A stretch of DNA of 64,000 nt. Origin: Saccharomycopsis fibuligera x Saccharomycopsis cf. fibuligera. Its lineage: Eukaryota > Ascomycota > Saccharomycetes > Ascoideales > Saccharomycopsidaceae. Position numbers and translations under genes: made by a program. Location of the stretch: the NCBI GenBank assembly GCA_001936135.1, contig CP012821.1:434001-498000 (forward strand), written 5' to 3'. The notes under the pieces were generated by a model. That model did not search any database. It was given only the letters and a program-made list of their open reading frames with translations, and was not told the DNA's origin. This document shows positions 10,879 through 21,201 of the stretch, one piece after another. Each line of letters begins with the position of its first letter. The first letter of the stretch is position 1.

Positions 10879-13551
10879 ATGGTGAACAGGGTAGTGGTTA
10901 GAAACGGAAACGAGGTGTTTACTGCCAACCACAACACCATCAGCGTATCATTATACAGCAAACCATACACGAAAAGAGTCTTGAGTTTGCCATTGATTGA
11001 CAACGAAATCATTGATTTGGTCCTTAATAACTCAGGGACTTTTCTTGCTGCAGTGTGCCGCCATCAAATCTATGTGCTCGTTTTACCACCAAGTGGGTTT
11101 TTGAGCAGTAATGAACAAGATCAAGGACAAAGACATCAAAGTAGTAGAGGCGCTATCAAAGAAATATCATTAACCTATCATCAGGTAGGCGCAACAATTT
11201 ACAGTAGTAAAAATGAGGTTATTAAAGCTACCTGGAGTCCGACTGCAAAATACGATTTTACCTTGGTGGTTTTGTCTGGTGATTCTGTTATTAGATCTTT
11301 TGAGTTGGCAAATTCTTTCAATGAGCCACAAGACTATTTTGACTTGATTAACTCAGGTCAGTCACAACAACAGCCGGAAGAACTGCAGCCGCAGCAGCAA
11401 CAGCAACAGCAAGAAGCTTCATTTTCCATCAATGCCATAAATTCAATTCAGAAACCTGTGGGTATTGCATTTGGCTCCCAAAATTTCAATGATCCTGTCG
11501 GATGTTTGACATTATATGTTTTCACTAAAGAAGGAGATTTGTATTCCCTATACCCCTTCAATCCGGTGAATATATCCGTGCCTCAGAAATTCATTGACTT
11601 GCTATACGACCAAACTACCATCATGTTCAAGAGAGTGACTGAAGAACTCAACGGATTTTTTGAAAACAATAAAAGAATACATTCCAGTTTACTAGATGAT
11701 GAAGGCGATGAAGAAGCTGAAGTTATTGAAAAATTACAATTACAGAAAGTTTCCTTGCTGATGCAATTGTACTATGTCAGTGCTCTTTACCCTAGCGACA
11801 GGAAAATCTTCCAAAAAGAATACAAGTACAATGGCGAAGGAATCCTTGAAGAATTTGTGATCGTAAATATGGAGGGAAACTCAGCAAACTCAAGCTTAAA
11901 GTTGCAAGGTCCATTAATAATTGAAAATTTACCAAATAACTTATCTACCGATTATTCTATCGAAGGCTGCGATATTAGTTGCGTAAACAATGGTGATACT
12001 AATTTGATTAATTTAGCCTTCAGTAGTGGCGATGTCCTCGTTTTGATTCAAGATAACGATTCGATAATGAGATGGAACAGCTCTTTATCTGATACTATAA
12101 AAAACGGGGGTGATTACTTGTCCGAGTACGATGACGACTCATACCGAACTTTGGACTTTAACGAGGATGAAATTGATGATGATGAAATGAATTTCTTATT
12201 AAGCCCTTCATTAGTTGTTTTACAGTGTATCAAGTTATCATCAAGAAGATCTGCGGCTGCAAGTTTGAAACTTGGACTTATTCCTACAAATACTCCATGC
12301 TTGTTTTTTGTGCGAGTTAACACTGCCGATGGGAAGGAACATTTGTTGAAGATTGATTTGTTCAAATGGGGTAAAGAGTTGAATAATTTGATAGTTGAAA
12401 ATTTCAACCAACGAGGAGAAGTCAAAGTGAATTCTCTCATCAAATCTCAGCACTCACAGAATTTTTTGCAAATTGACAAGATTTATGAAAGCGGGTCAAC
12501 CTATAGCAGCAGCGAAAGTTTAGTTGGAGTTAGTATTATCAGTGATGAAGTTCAGGACACTTTCATCATATATGTAATGAACCGAGGACAAGAATTGGTG
12601 GTCAAAACTATTAGTTTTGAAAAGTATTCAAACGGCAAGGAGTTAGCCACCCCAGAACAGAAGCAAGGGCAACAAGAAAAACAGTTAACTTTTGCTACAC
12701 GACCGCAAGTGGAATTCAAATTATTCCAACGACAATTTGAAAACAATAATTTAGTAATCAATAATTTTGTTAAAGAATTGAATGATAATGCCTTAGTGGC
12801 TGAATTTTCTAGAGTTAATATTAAACCGAAAGATGATTCAAGTGGTCGAGATCCAGAAGTTGAAGAATACAATACTAATTTGGTATTAGTGATGAATACC
12901 ATAACTAACAAGTTCATGGAGAACGTTTTATTTTTAACTAATTTTCAGGTCAATTTGGGGTTCAATTTATCTTCATTGAAACAAGAATTGGAATACCAGT
13001 TGGTTAAACTTAATGAGGTGATTGAAGTAATCAAGAGAGTAACATTGATAGATGTCTCCACCACTACAGAACAAGAGCAACAATCGATTGATCCAAGACA
13101 AGGAAAAATCAACAATATTCTTCAAAGACAATCAAAACTCGATGCAAAATTGAACTCTTTAATTAGTAAACTCGAAAAGGTTAAAGAAAGAAAACAAAAA
13201 GCCAATAATACTCAAAGTATACATAACAATACACTGTCAATTTCCACAGCAGAGCAAACATTTTTCAAAGAGTTACAAAGAATAAATATTCAGTCTTCCA
13301 AATTACGCTCAAATTATGACGTATTGAACAAACAGATGAATTTTTTCAAAAATTATACCGCTGAGATAAAAAGCAATAGCAATAGCAATTTCGGCAGTCA
13401 TAACAGCAATAGCGGTGAAAGTCCACTGTCGTCCATATTGGATCAACAACAGATTGCTCATCTTCAACGGAAGCTTAATCATGATGGTGAACTTATTGAA
13501 GTGAGTCAGGGGGTAGTTCAGCAAGCTCTACATGATCTTGAGCAGGAGTAA
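10879..13551 (+). CDS. NUP82: Nucleoporin, Nup82/Nup88-like
   Basis: Likely the Nup82 subunit of the cytoplasmic-face nuclear pore complex (with Nsp1 and Nup159), involved in mRNA export. The 890-residue product has a beta-propeller-like N-terminal two thirds rich in short hydrophobic strands. This includes the LNNSGTFLAAVCRHQIYVL repeat and the blade containing KATWSPTAKYDFTLVVLSGDSVIRSFEL. A Gln-rich loop lies near 11384-11410 and an acidic loop near 12120-12190. The last ~200 residues are Lys/Glu/Gln-rich and predicted to form coiled coils, as in Nup82. It is longer than the S. cerevisiae protein (713 residues), mainly through loops. The call relies on architecture and remembered motif resemblance, so another propeller plus coiled-coil protein is possible. 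Confidence 0.7.
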   Translation: MVNRVVVRNGNEVFTANHNTISVSLYSKPYTKRVLSLPLIDNEIIDLVLNNSGTFLAAVCRHQIYVLVLPPSGFLSSNEQDQGQRHQSSRGAIKEISLTYHQVGATIYSSKNEVIKATWSPTAKYDFTLVVLSGDSVIRSFELANSFNEPQDYFDLINSGQSQQQPEELQPQQQQQQQEASFSINAINSIQKPVGIAFGSQNFNDPVGCLTLYVFTKEGDLYSLYPFNPVNISVPQKFIDLLYDQTTIMFKRVTEELNGFFENNKRIHSSLLDDEGDEEAEVIEKLQLQKVSLLMQLYYVSALYPSDRKIFQKEYKYNGEGILEEFVIVNMEGNSANSSLKLQGPLIIENLPNNLSTDYSIEGCDISCVNNGDTNLINLAFSSGDVLVLIQDNDSIMRWNSSLSDTIKNGGDYLSEYDDDSYRTLDFNEDEIDDDEMNFLLSPSLVVLQCIKLSSRRSAAASLKLGLIPTNTPCLFFVRVNTADGKEHLLKIDLFKWGKELNNLIVENFNQRGEVKVNSLIKSQHSQNFLQIDKIYESGSTYSSSESLVGVSIISDEVQDTFIIYVMNRGQELVVKTISFEKYSNGKELATPEQKQGQQEKQLTFATRPQVEFKLFQRQFENNNLVINNFVKELNDNALVAEFSRVNIKPKDDSSGRDPEVEEYNTNLVLVMNTITNKFMENVLFLTNFQVNLGFNLSSLKQELEYQLVKLNEVIEVIKRVTLIDVSTTTEQEQQSIDPRQGKINNILQRQSKLDAKLNSLISKLEKVKERKQKANNTQSIHNNTLSISTAEQTFFKELQRINIQSSKLRSNYDVLNKQMNFFKNYTAEIKSNSNSNFGSHNSNSGESPLSSILDQQQIAHLQRKLNHDGELIEVSQGVVQQALHDLEQE

Positions 13552-14206
13552 GAGTGTAACTGCTAGACAGTAGTCGATCAAGCGAAATATGTGCGAAAAG
13601 AAAAAAAAAATAGTGCATAGATTCAGTAGGAGTGGGAGTGTTGCAAGTTGGCAATTTTGTGTCTTGTTGTAAATTTAATACTTATATTTTCTTGTTACGT
13701 TATTTTGATAACAGTTGAATGTTTGATTATTTAGAAAATATTGTTTGCTTAAAGATTATACGCCGTTTTTTCTTGTTTTGTATTTTCTGAAATCCGATAA
13801 CTAAAGTGTGCATTTATGATGAATGATATTAGTGTACAAGGAAGCAAGAAGTAGAAAGTGCAGACCATAAAACAAAACCAAAAAGTCCAGAATATAAATG
13901 CTTAGAGCTCGGAAATTTGGTAAAACGTTGCTTAGGAGTGACGCAATTCAATTGTGGTTCGCGATTGTAAGTGTGACCGTCACCATAACTAGTACTGCGA
14001 AAGTAGCTTGGAGTTGGAATTGTAATTTTTCAGTGTAGCTCTATACAAATTCCAAGCAAAACTTTGTACTTGGTGATAAGAAAGAGTGGGGTTTTCATTT
14101 GCTGTTGTTTGAAAAGGGCCCCATCGGACAATCCAATCTTGACGAGTGATGTTGAAATCAGTTATTATTTAACCTCAGTCTTCCTATAAAGTGGAAAAAA
14201 AAGAAA
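13552..14206. other. Intergenic, 3' of NUP82-like gene
   Basis: AT-rich 3' flank without supported genes. Transcription from the small candidate gene at 14207-14350 (minus strand) would run into it. Confidence 0.5.
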
Positions 14207-14350
14207 TCACATATATGAAGAAGCAGCAACAGTAGCCAAGGTAGCCAAAATAAGTCCCAATAATCCGGCGCTTACTATTACGAAGTAATTCCAATCACCA
14301 TGAAATATTGAAGGCTGTTTAAACAAAACAGTAAACAAATTTTCTTCCAT
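14207..14350 (-). CDS. Candidate 47-residue single-pass membrane protein
   Basis: A complete short frame read directly on the minus strand: ATG at 14350-14348 in the context AACATGG, stop TGA at 14209-14207, with an in-frame stop shortly upstream so this is the first Met. The N-terminal ~21 residues are amphipathic and end in HGDWNY. They are followed by one clear hydrophobic helix of about 20 residues (VIVSAGLLGLILATLATVAA) and a SSYM tail. That is a typical small organelle or ER membrane subunit layout. It sits alone in the 1.6-kb gap between NUP82 and LSC1 and would share a divergent promoter region with LSC1. I do not recognise the family; a small subunit of an ER or mitochondrial complex is possible, and so is a chance ORF. 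Confidence 0.4.
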   Translation of the reverse strand: MEENLFTVLFKQPSIFHGDWNYFVIVSAGLLGLILATLATVAASSYM

Positions 14351-15159
14351 GTTCTTTTTATATTTACTTCATCAAATTTAAAACCCAAAAAGGGTTTTTG
14401 CACGTTTTCTATAATATGAAACGCCATAGAAAATGTTTATCCAGAGTCATGATATTTGGACATATTGCAATGAGGTAAAATAACTAATATACCAACGCAT
14501 GTGTTTAAATAATGATAATAATAATGATACTAGTAATGACACTAATAATAATAACAATAATAATAACGGTACTAATAATGATACTAATAATGATACTAAT
14601 AATGATACTAATAATGATACTAATAATGATGCTAATAATAATAATAATTATAGTAAAAAAAAAAAAAGGATCGTGTGCTCCGTCGCTCCGGGAAAATCGC
14701 CAGACAGCCGAGCGGCGCAGGGCGCAAAACACGTTCAGAAACAGCATGCGGCCGTGGACGGACGGTACAACAGGATAAACAATGTATTACTGGTCACTGT
14801 AGAAGTAGTATAATAGAGATACAGTCATAGCACAACAGCATAATAGGATCAACAATCTTTTGTATGTCTGCGGTCATGAGGCATAAAAGCGTATCATGGC
14901 TGGTGGTATATATCCACGCTGCAGAACTAACTCTTCGGCACGGTGGAAATAGTGCAAGCTAACCTACTTTAACATCCACCATCACCACCAAAACCAAAGC
15001 TCCTTCCTTTCCTCCTTTCCCTTAATCTTTCTCCCTCGGGCTCCTTTTTAATCCCCTCTGTTTTCCTTTCCCCTTTCTTCTCCTCTTGTTGCCCTTTGTA
15101 AATTCTATTTGTCTCTCTCTCCAATAAGCACAAAAATCATCATAACCACCATAACCACA
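14351..15159. promoter_or_regulatory. LSC1 upstream region with minisatellite and GC-rich block
   Basis: It contains an AAT/GAT-type repeat (14509-14650) followed by a GC-rich block of about 100 bp (14670-14770) unlike its AT-rich surroundings. After that comes a pyrimidine-rich leader (15001-15120) directly before the LSC1 start. TATATAT-like sequence occurs near 14905-14915. Confidence 0.6.
14509..14650. repeat. AAT-rich minisatellite with 12-bp unit
   Basis: Imperfect (AAT)n-like repeat. The most regular part, 14571-14630, has five exact copies of the 12-mer ACTAATAATGAT. It can be read as an Asn/Asp/Thr repeat ORF, but that is a product of the repeat. Confidence 0.95.
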
Positions 15160-16149
15160 ATGTTCACACAATCCTTTAAAACCGGTGCCAGAAGACAATT
15201 CACTTCTGCAGCTATTGCAAGAGACTATGCTAAAACCATCCCCAACCTCAAGGTCAATGCTGACACCAAAGTCATTTTCCAAGGCTTCACCGGCAAACAG
15301 GCCACTTTCCACGCCCAGCAAGCTTTGGACTATGGTACCAAGATTGTTGGTGGTACAAACCCAAAGAAGGCTGGTTCTTCTCACTTGGGCAAACCAGTTT
15401 TCGCTACGGTCGCTGATGCCGTCAAAGAAACTGGGGCAACCGCCTCTGGGATCTTTGTTCCTCCAACAATCGCCGCTTCTGCCATTGAAGAAGCCGTCGC
15501 TGCGGAAGTTCCATTGGTGGTTTGTATTACTGAAGGGATCCCTCAACATGACATGTTGAGAGTGCAAGATATTTTGAAAACCCAATCCAAAACCAGATTG
15601 GTGGGTCCAAATTGTCCTGGTTTGATTGCTCCTGAACAATGTAAGATTGGTATTATGCCTTCTCATATACACAAAAAGGGTAAAATTGGAGTGGTTTCAA
15701 GATCTGGCACTTTGACTTATGAAGCAGTTGACCAAACCACTAAAGTCGGCTTAGGCCAATCTCTTGTCATTGGTATGGGCGGAGACCCTTTCCCTGGTAC
15801 TAATTTCATTGATGCTTTGACTTTATATTTGAACGATCCTGAAACTGAGGGGATCATTATGATCGGAGAAATTGGTGGCTCTCAGGAAGAAGATGCTGCT
15901 GAATTTTTGAAACAATATAATTTGACTAGAGATGTTCCTAAACCAGTAGTGTCTTTTATTGCTGGTCTTACTGCTCCTCCAGGCAGAAGAATGGGTCATG
16001 CTGGAGCTATTATTGCTGGTGGTAAAGGTGATGCGAAATCAAAGATTTCCGCGTTGCAAAAAGCTGGAGTTGTTGTTGAAAAATCACCAGCAAGGTTAGG
16101 CACTTCTTTGTATCAAGAATTCATTAATAAAGGTTTGTTGAAGAATTAG
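15160..16149 (+). CDS. LSC1: Succinyl-CoA ligase (ADP-forming) subunit alpha, mitochondrial
   Basis: Alpha subunit of the TCA-cycle succinyl-CoA synthetase, which makes ATP from succinyl-CoA in the matrix with the beta subunit Lsc2. The 329-residue product begins [18 protein letters not shown], a good presequence. The CoA-binding Rossmann domain follows ([13 protein letters not shown] motif), then the [15 protein letters not shown] segment, the NCPGLI loop and the RRMGHAGAI motif. The active-site phosphohistidine is His280. The length equals that of S. cerevisiae Lsc1. A codon 17 triplets upstream could extend the frame, but the presequence supports this start. A pyrimidine-rich leader precedes it. 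Confidence 0.96.
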   Translation: MFTQSFKTGARRQFTSAAIARDYAKTIPNLKVNADTKVIFQGFTGKQATFHAQQALDYGTKIVGGTNPKKAGSSHLGKPVFATVADAVKETGATASGIFVPPTIAASAIEEAVAAEVPLVVCITEGIPQHDMLRVQDILKTQSKTRLVGPNCPGLIAPEQCKIGIMPSHIHKKGKIGVVSRSGTLTYEAVDQTTKVGLGQSLVIGMGGDPFPGTNFIDALTLYLNDPETEGIIMIGEIGGSQEEDAAEFLKQYNLTRDVPKPVVSFIAGLTAPPGRRMGHAGAIIAGGKGDAKSKISALQKAGVVVEKSPARLGTSLYQEFINKGLLKN

Positions 16150-16395
16150 GCCTTGAATTCTTATTGCAAAATCACATGTATTAAATGAAAAAAAAAAAAA
16201 AAATCAAAGCTCTCTGGGAAAGAAAACTTTTTTCCGTTGACAATTCACATAGAGTTTGCTGCATTTCATGTAATAAAAAATAAAACATAGGTTAACAGAC
16301 GACTTTTGATAAACAAGGTGCATTGTAAATTAGTAAAGAATTTCCGAAACTCAGCGTAATATGAAACAAAGGAAATATATGGAAAAGCAAAAAAT
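16150..16395. other. LSC1 3' flank with A16 run
   Basis: A 16-nt A run (16188-16203) lies 38 bp after the stop. Nothing else was identified. Confidence 0.6.
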
Positions 16396-16509
16396 GGACG
16401 CGATGAGGTTCGAACTCATGCCTCTTTCGAGACTCGATTGCTCAGCTGTTTAGGCTGCAAGAAGTGTTACTCTTGAGTCGAGCGCCTTAGACCACTCGGC
16501 CACACGTCC
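16396..16509 (-). tRNA. tL(CAA): tRNA-Leu(CAA), intron-containing
   Basis: On the minus strand the gene runs from GGACGTG to CGCGTCC, which pair as a 7-bp acceptor stem. It has a GGCCGAGTGG D-arm (A box), anticodon CAA in the loop CTCAAG, a long variable arm (class II) and GTTCGAAC in the T-arm (B box). The anticodon stem CTCGA/TCGAG is interrupted after position 37 by an intron of 33 nt, as in S. cerevisiae tRNA-Leu(CAA). A T6 terminator follows at 16389-16394. It decodes UUG, the preferred Leu codon in this window. Confidence 0.95.
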
Positions 16510-17948
16510 TTCACGTGATTATATTACTATTCAAAATTGAATGTTCATACAGTACTATTTTCAAACACTTAGTGCATTTTGCAAATGCTTAACAAGCAGA
16601 GTCGTGGAAAGTATGTGGTGCTATGAAGGTCTGTTACGCGAAAGATATAAGCAATTTTCGCTCGAGGACGTTACCAATAAACCAATGAAGTATTTTTTTT
16701 ATCAAATGCCTTGTAGCACAAGTCCCACGACAAGGACTTCAATTAAAAAACTGTTTCGATTTCTAGTATTGTTTACTACATTACCGCTATAATGAAATAG
16801 ATCACACAGTTATCTTAGTGAGTGGAGAGATGTTCTTGACACGATTGATGGGGGCGATGATAAAAAACGATCTTTGTTGGTACAGAACCCAACACAGCGT
16901 TTTAAATAAACAAATAGTAAGGGGGTTTGAACTTCTTTGAGTTTTTGTTTGCACAATGTTGACATAATATTAATGTGAATGCTTTATAGATAAGTTTACG
17001 AAGTTATATTTTATTAATCATTCAAATATAGTCGATAAACTGAGTTCTTTGGGGGAAACATTATGAATATACTTTTGAGTATTTTGAACTGATATTCGCA
17101 TATATTCTGGGTTTATTAAAAATAATTTAGACAAGCGTTGAGGCTACCATAGATAATGTTAAGAACTGACGCCAAACTTTTGAACTTGGTAGATTTAAAT
17201 TCGAACATATGCACGTTTTCTAAACTTTCGACAAGACGACTCATTACAGTTTTGTTTATCTAACTTCAACCGATGCGTGTAAGCCTGAGACCTGAGATCG
17301 GTTAAATAGTATTTAAAAAAGCTAATTGCAATTTATGGAGAATGTTAAGAGTTTTAGTCACAGTTCCTGGAGTTATTCAACAATTTTGATGATGATGACT
17401 TTGATGATGTGTGGTTGAAGATGTCGGATATTCAAATACCCCTCACTATTGTCATGTTATTCTTATATTTCTCCAAGACAGCAACCTGTAAATGTAAAAT
17501 GACGAGAGCCAGTGAAGAAATGCAAATTGCGAAGTTCATGCATGCCGATACACCATTTCAGTTAAATAGTATATAGCACGTAGTTTGCTAAATTTATGTG
17601 GGCCAGTCAAACGACCGTAGAAAGCAAAAGTGGTACTTTACAGAACATCAAAACCACGCACTTAATATTTTGGCAGTCTTGTGGCTTCTTGATCCGTTAA
17701 ATTTGAAAATCATGTTTTTATTCTAGTCATATATGTTGCATGGTTAGCGAGAAGTTGATAAAGATGCCTTACTAATATCAGATGCTATTGTTTTGCAACT
17801 TCCAAGAAAATACACATTAATTTGCTTTTTTCTATACAAAGGTAAGTTTAATGAACGAAAACAAAAACATAAAAGAAGGCCGAACAGAAATTCACTAGAG
17901 CTATTAATTTACCAGTGGTAGAGGGTGGTTAAAAATTAAGCAAAAAAA
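16510..17948. other. 1.4-kb intergenic stretch between two tRNA genes
   Basis: AT-rich with no supported gene. A GATGAT-rich patch (17388-17410) and the short ORF at 16541-16792 have no recognisable content. Old retroelement debris beside tRNAs is possible but I cannot delimit any. Confidence 0.5.
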
Positions 17949-18022
17949 CACCGAACCTGGGACTCGAACCCAGAATCTCCTGATTAGAAGTCAGACGCCC
18001 TAACCAATTAGGCTAGCCCGGC
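17949..18022 (-). tRNA. tR(UCU): tRNA-Arg(UCU)
   Basis: 74 nt on the minus strand. The acceptor GCCGGGC pairs with GTTCGGT using G-U pairs; discriminator base G. The anticodon loop CTTCTAA gives anticodon TCT (reads AGA), with anticodon stem TCTGA/TCAGG. T-arm CTGGG TTCGAGT CCCAG. No intron. A T7 terminator follows (17942-17948). Confidence 0.95.
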
Positions 18023-18390
18023 TCTTATTACTGTTAAAATTTTTGAGTTTCAAGCAATGATAAAGATATAAATTTTTCAAATAAACTTTTCAAAAAGCTT
18101 ACACAGTCTTTGTACATAGATGTTTACAATCCCAAAATAAATAATGGCTGTATTTTTTTGTTAAAATGCTTGTATAATTGTACATTATTGAGTATATTGG
18201 GTGCGTTATGAGAGGAAGACCGGGTGACGATGAACAGAATCACGTGCGAGTCGCGGTTTATAATTTTCAATTTAAATTTCTGTTTTTAGCTTAAAACAAT
18301 TTTAGAAATTCGGAGCTGATCTGACGCGTTGCTTAATGGTGAGCAAGCACAGACACAAACCACAAAGTAGACTCACCAGGTTACTTGTCA

Positions 18391-21201
18391 ATGCCAACGG
18401 ATATCACCCAATTCTTTGGTAAAAAAAGTGGCTCTTCGCAGCTGCGGGCCAGCAAACATACTCGTACTGCTGCTTCTGAATCTACAGTATCAGACGGCGT
18501 GCCTCGCAAGAGGCTCAAGACCAATGATGGAGGAAGAAAGTCAAGAGCCCAACAGCAAGAGCAGCTTGTTCCAGCTAAAAGAATACCAGTTAAAAGATCA
18601 AAGAAAGCAGTGCATATAAGTGATAATGGTGATGATTTTAATGACAACGATGCCGAGTTTGTGCCGCTGGAAGACGAAGTGAAAAATGATGACTTTATGG
18701 ATCTTAGTGATGATGACGATGATGAGATTGTGGAATTATTAGAAGAACCAAAACAGTCACCTAGGAAAATGCCAAAGACGCAACTAAAACCCAAAGTACA
18801 GCCAAAAGCTGCTTCAGAATCGAAAAAGGAAACTCGTACTTCTCCAAAGAAGACAGTTCCAGCAGCCCCAGCAGATCCAAAGCCTAGCGGTGGAACTGCT
18901 CTAGATGTTCTTGCTGCAATTCCTGATTGCGAATTACCGGAGGTTAATGAAACTGAAAAGGTTAACTTTTGGGCCAAAAAGGCTGAACTTGATAATAAAG
19001 AAACTGATGAATCTTTCAAAAAACCGGTAGGTAAACCAAATTGTTTAGCTGGCCTAACCATTGTATTCACTGGTATATTGCCTCATCTTAATCGCGAAGA
19101 TTGTGAACATTTGGCCAAAGAATATGGTGCAAAAGTCACTAAATCTATTAGCGGAAAAACTAACGTTGTGGTTTTAGGCGATGAAGCAGGCCCTAGCAAA
19201 GTGAGCAAAATTAAAAAGCTTGGGGTTAAACACATTGATGAAGCAGGATTTATACAATTGATTGAATGTATGCCTGAGGCTGGAGGCGAAGGTAATGCTG
19301 CAGCACAGAAAGTGCTTCAGAAAAAATTGGATGATGAAAGAAAAGCTCAAGAAGCAGCTGAAGAAGAAGCTAGAGAAGCTGAAAGAAAAGATCAAGAAAG
19401 GCAAGCTAGGTTGAAAAAAGCGCAAGCAATACTCAGATCAGATCCCAATGGATCAGTTGATAGTTACGTGAAACCCTCAGATCGCCCAGATGCTGAAAAA
19501 TTGTGGACTGTTAAATACGCTCCTACCAAAATTTCGCAAATATGTGGCAACAAAGGTCAAGTACAAAAATTAATAAAATGGCTCACGAATTGGGACAAGA
19601 ACAAGAAAGCCAAATTCAAATATTTCGGTGAATCTTTTCCAGCAGTCTTGATCAGTGGTCCACCAGGTATTGGTAAAACTACTGCAGCCCATATAATTGC
19701 AAAAGATTTAGGTTATGATGTTATTGAAAAAAACGCATCGGACGTTAGAAGCAAAAATTTGCTAAACCAGACTATTGCCGGCATTCTTGACAACACTTCG
19801 GTGGTAGGATTTTTTGGTGGAAACAAATCTACTGCAATCACCAAAAACGACAACAAACTTTGTCTTATTATGGATGAAGTTGATGGCATGTCCTCTGGTG
19901 ACATGGGTGGTGTTGGTGCATTGTCGGCTTTCTGCCGGAAAACATCTATTCCAATTATATTAATTTGTAATGATAAATCATTGCCAAAAATGAGACCATT
20001 TGATAGAGTGGCGATGGACGCACCATTTAGAAGACCAGATGCTACCTCTATAAAGTCAAGAATCTTAACCATTGCCTTGAGAGAAAAAATCAAGTTGCCG
20101 TCTGAAATTATTGAAAGACTAGTTGAATATACTAATAATGATATTAGACAAATAATTAACTTGTTATCTACTGTTACAAAGACAACAAAAAACATTGATC
20201 ATTCTAATTATAAAGAAGTTATCGCTGGTTGGGAGAAAAACGTGGCAATGAAAACATTTGATATTGCCGGGAAGTATCTTTCTTCACAAATATGGTCAGC
20301 TAGTGCAAACGTTTCATTGAATGAAAAAATCCAATATTATTTTGATGATTTCAGTTTTGTACCTTTGATGGTACATGAAAATTACATGAGTACTAGACCA
20401 ACTAAAGCCACAGGCTCCTCATTAGAACATTTAAAGTTAGTGGCTGAAGCAGCTGACTCTATTTCTGAAGGTGATTTGGTTGATAGAAAGATTCATTCTT
20501 CTGAACAACAATGGTCATTAATGCCATTCCATGCTGTCATGTCATCGATTAGACCATCTTCATTTGTGCATGGCCAAATTGCTGGAAGAATCAATTTCAC
20601 TTCATTTTTGGGTAATAATTCAAAAAAGAACAAGTACGAAAGATTACTTACTGATTTGAACTATCATACGAAATTGGCAACTTTGACAAATAAATCCCAA
20701 TTGAGATTAAATTACTTAAGTATTTTAAGTGAGAAACTTGTGGATCCTTTATTAGAATTAGGTCCTGAAGGCATTCCAGAAGTCATTGGTGTTATGGATA
20801 GTTATTACTTGACTAAGGAAGATTGGGAATATCTTTTGGATTTTAATATTGGTAACAGTAAATATAAACTCGAAGAGATATCTAAGAAGTTGACTACCCC
20901 AGTCAAAACTGCATTTACTAGAAAATATAATGCAAGTAAGCATCCTGTGGCTATTTATCACGTTGGGGTTGCTGGCGGTGGCACTAAAGGTGGTGTTTCT
21001 ACTCAAACGCCAGATTTTGATGATGCAGTTAATGATGATGTCACTGAAGTGAAAGAAGAAAATGATGAGGATGATGAAGATGTTGGTAAAGATAAATTAA
21101 TCAAGCAGAAGAAATCTTCTACTAAAACCGCAGGAAAAAAAGCTGGTACTAAGGCTAAAAATACTACGACAAAAAAAAGAGCTCCTAGAGTTCTGAAATG
21201 A
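18391..21201 (+). CDS. RFC1: Replication factor C subunit 1 (clamp loader large subunit)
   Basis: Largest subunit of the RFC clamp loader, which loads PCNA at primer-template junctions. The 936-residue product starts with MPTDITQFFGKK, a PIP-box-like QFFG motif as in Rfc1. An acidic/basic linker is followed by a BRCT domain (about 214-300, with GLTIVFTGILP and VVLGDEAGPSK) and a coiled Glu/Lys-rich stretch. The AAA+ module starts near 366. Walker A is GPPGIGKTT (about 423-431), the RFC-specific NASDVRSK follows, Walker B is LIMDEVDGM (about 490-498), and sensor residues occur in LICNDKSLPKMRPFDR. The RFC1 C-terminal domain ends in a Lys-rich tail with likely nuclear localisation signals. A TTG two codons upstream is not used as start. 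Nearly the whole length matches the family. Confidence 0.98.
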   Translation: MPTDITQFFGKKSGSSQLRASKHTRTAASESTVSDGVPRKRLKTNDGGRKSRAQQQEQLVPAKRIPVKRSKKAVHISDNGDDFNDNDAEFVPLEDEVKNDDFMDLSDDDDDEIVELLEEPKQSPRKMPKTQLKPKVQPKAASESKKETRTSPKKTVPAAPADPKPSGGTALDVLAAIPDCELPEVNETEKVNFWAKKAELDNKETDESFKKPVGKPNCLAGLTIVFTGILPHLNREDCEHLAKEYGAKVTKSISGKTNVVVLGDEAGPSKVSKIKKLGVKHIDEAGFIQLIECMPEAGGEGNAAAQKVLQKKLDDERKAQEAAEEEAREAERKDQERQARLKKAQAILRSDPNGSVDSYVKPSDRPDAEKLWTVKYAPTKISQICGNKGQVQKLIKWLTNWDKNKKAKFKYFGESFPAVLISGPPGIGKTTAAHIIAKDLGYDVIEKNASDVRSKNLLNQTIAGILDNTSVVGFFGGNKSTAITKNDNKLCLIMDEVDGMSSGDMGGVGALSAFCRKTSIPIILICNDKSLPKMRPFDRVAMDAPFRRPDATSIKSRILTIALREKIKLPSEIIERLVEYTNNDIRQIINLLSTVTKTTKNIDHSNYKEVIAGWEKNVAMKTFDIAGKYLSSQIWSASANVSLNEKIQYYFDDFSFVPLMVHENYMSTRPTKATGSSLEHLKLVAEAADSISEGDLVDRKIHSSEQQWSLMPFHAVMSSIRPSSFVHGQIAGRINFTSFLGNNSKKNKYERLLTDLNYHTKLATLTNKSQLRLNYLSILSEKLVDPLLELGPEGIPEVIGVMDSYYLTKEDWEYLLDFNIGNSKYKLEEISKKLTTPVKTAFTRKYNASKHPVAIYHVGVAGGGTKGGVSTQTPDFDDAVNDDVTEVKEENDEDDEDVGKDKLIKQKKSSTKTAGKKAGTKAKNTTTKKRAPRVLK

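Noticed and set aside
14499-14813. 104-codon Asn-rich ORF
   Set aside because: It is the translation of the AAT minisatellite running into the GC-rich block; no independent support.
17388-17410. GATGAT-rich patch as a possible snoRNA box C
   Set aside because: Simple-sequence GAT repeats explain it; no paired box D at a suitable distance with a closing stem.
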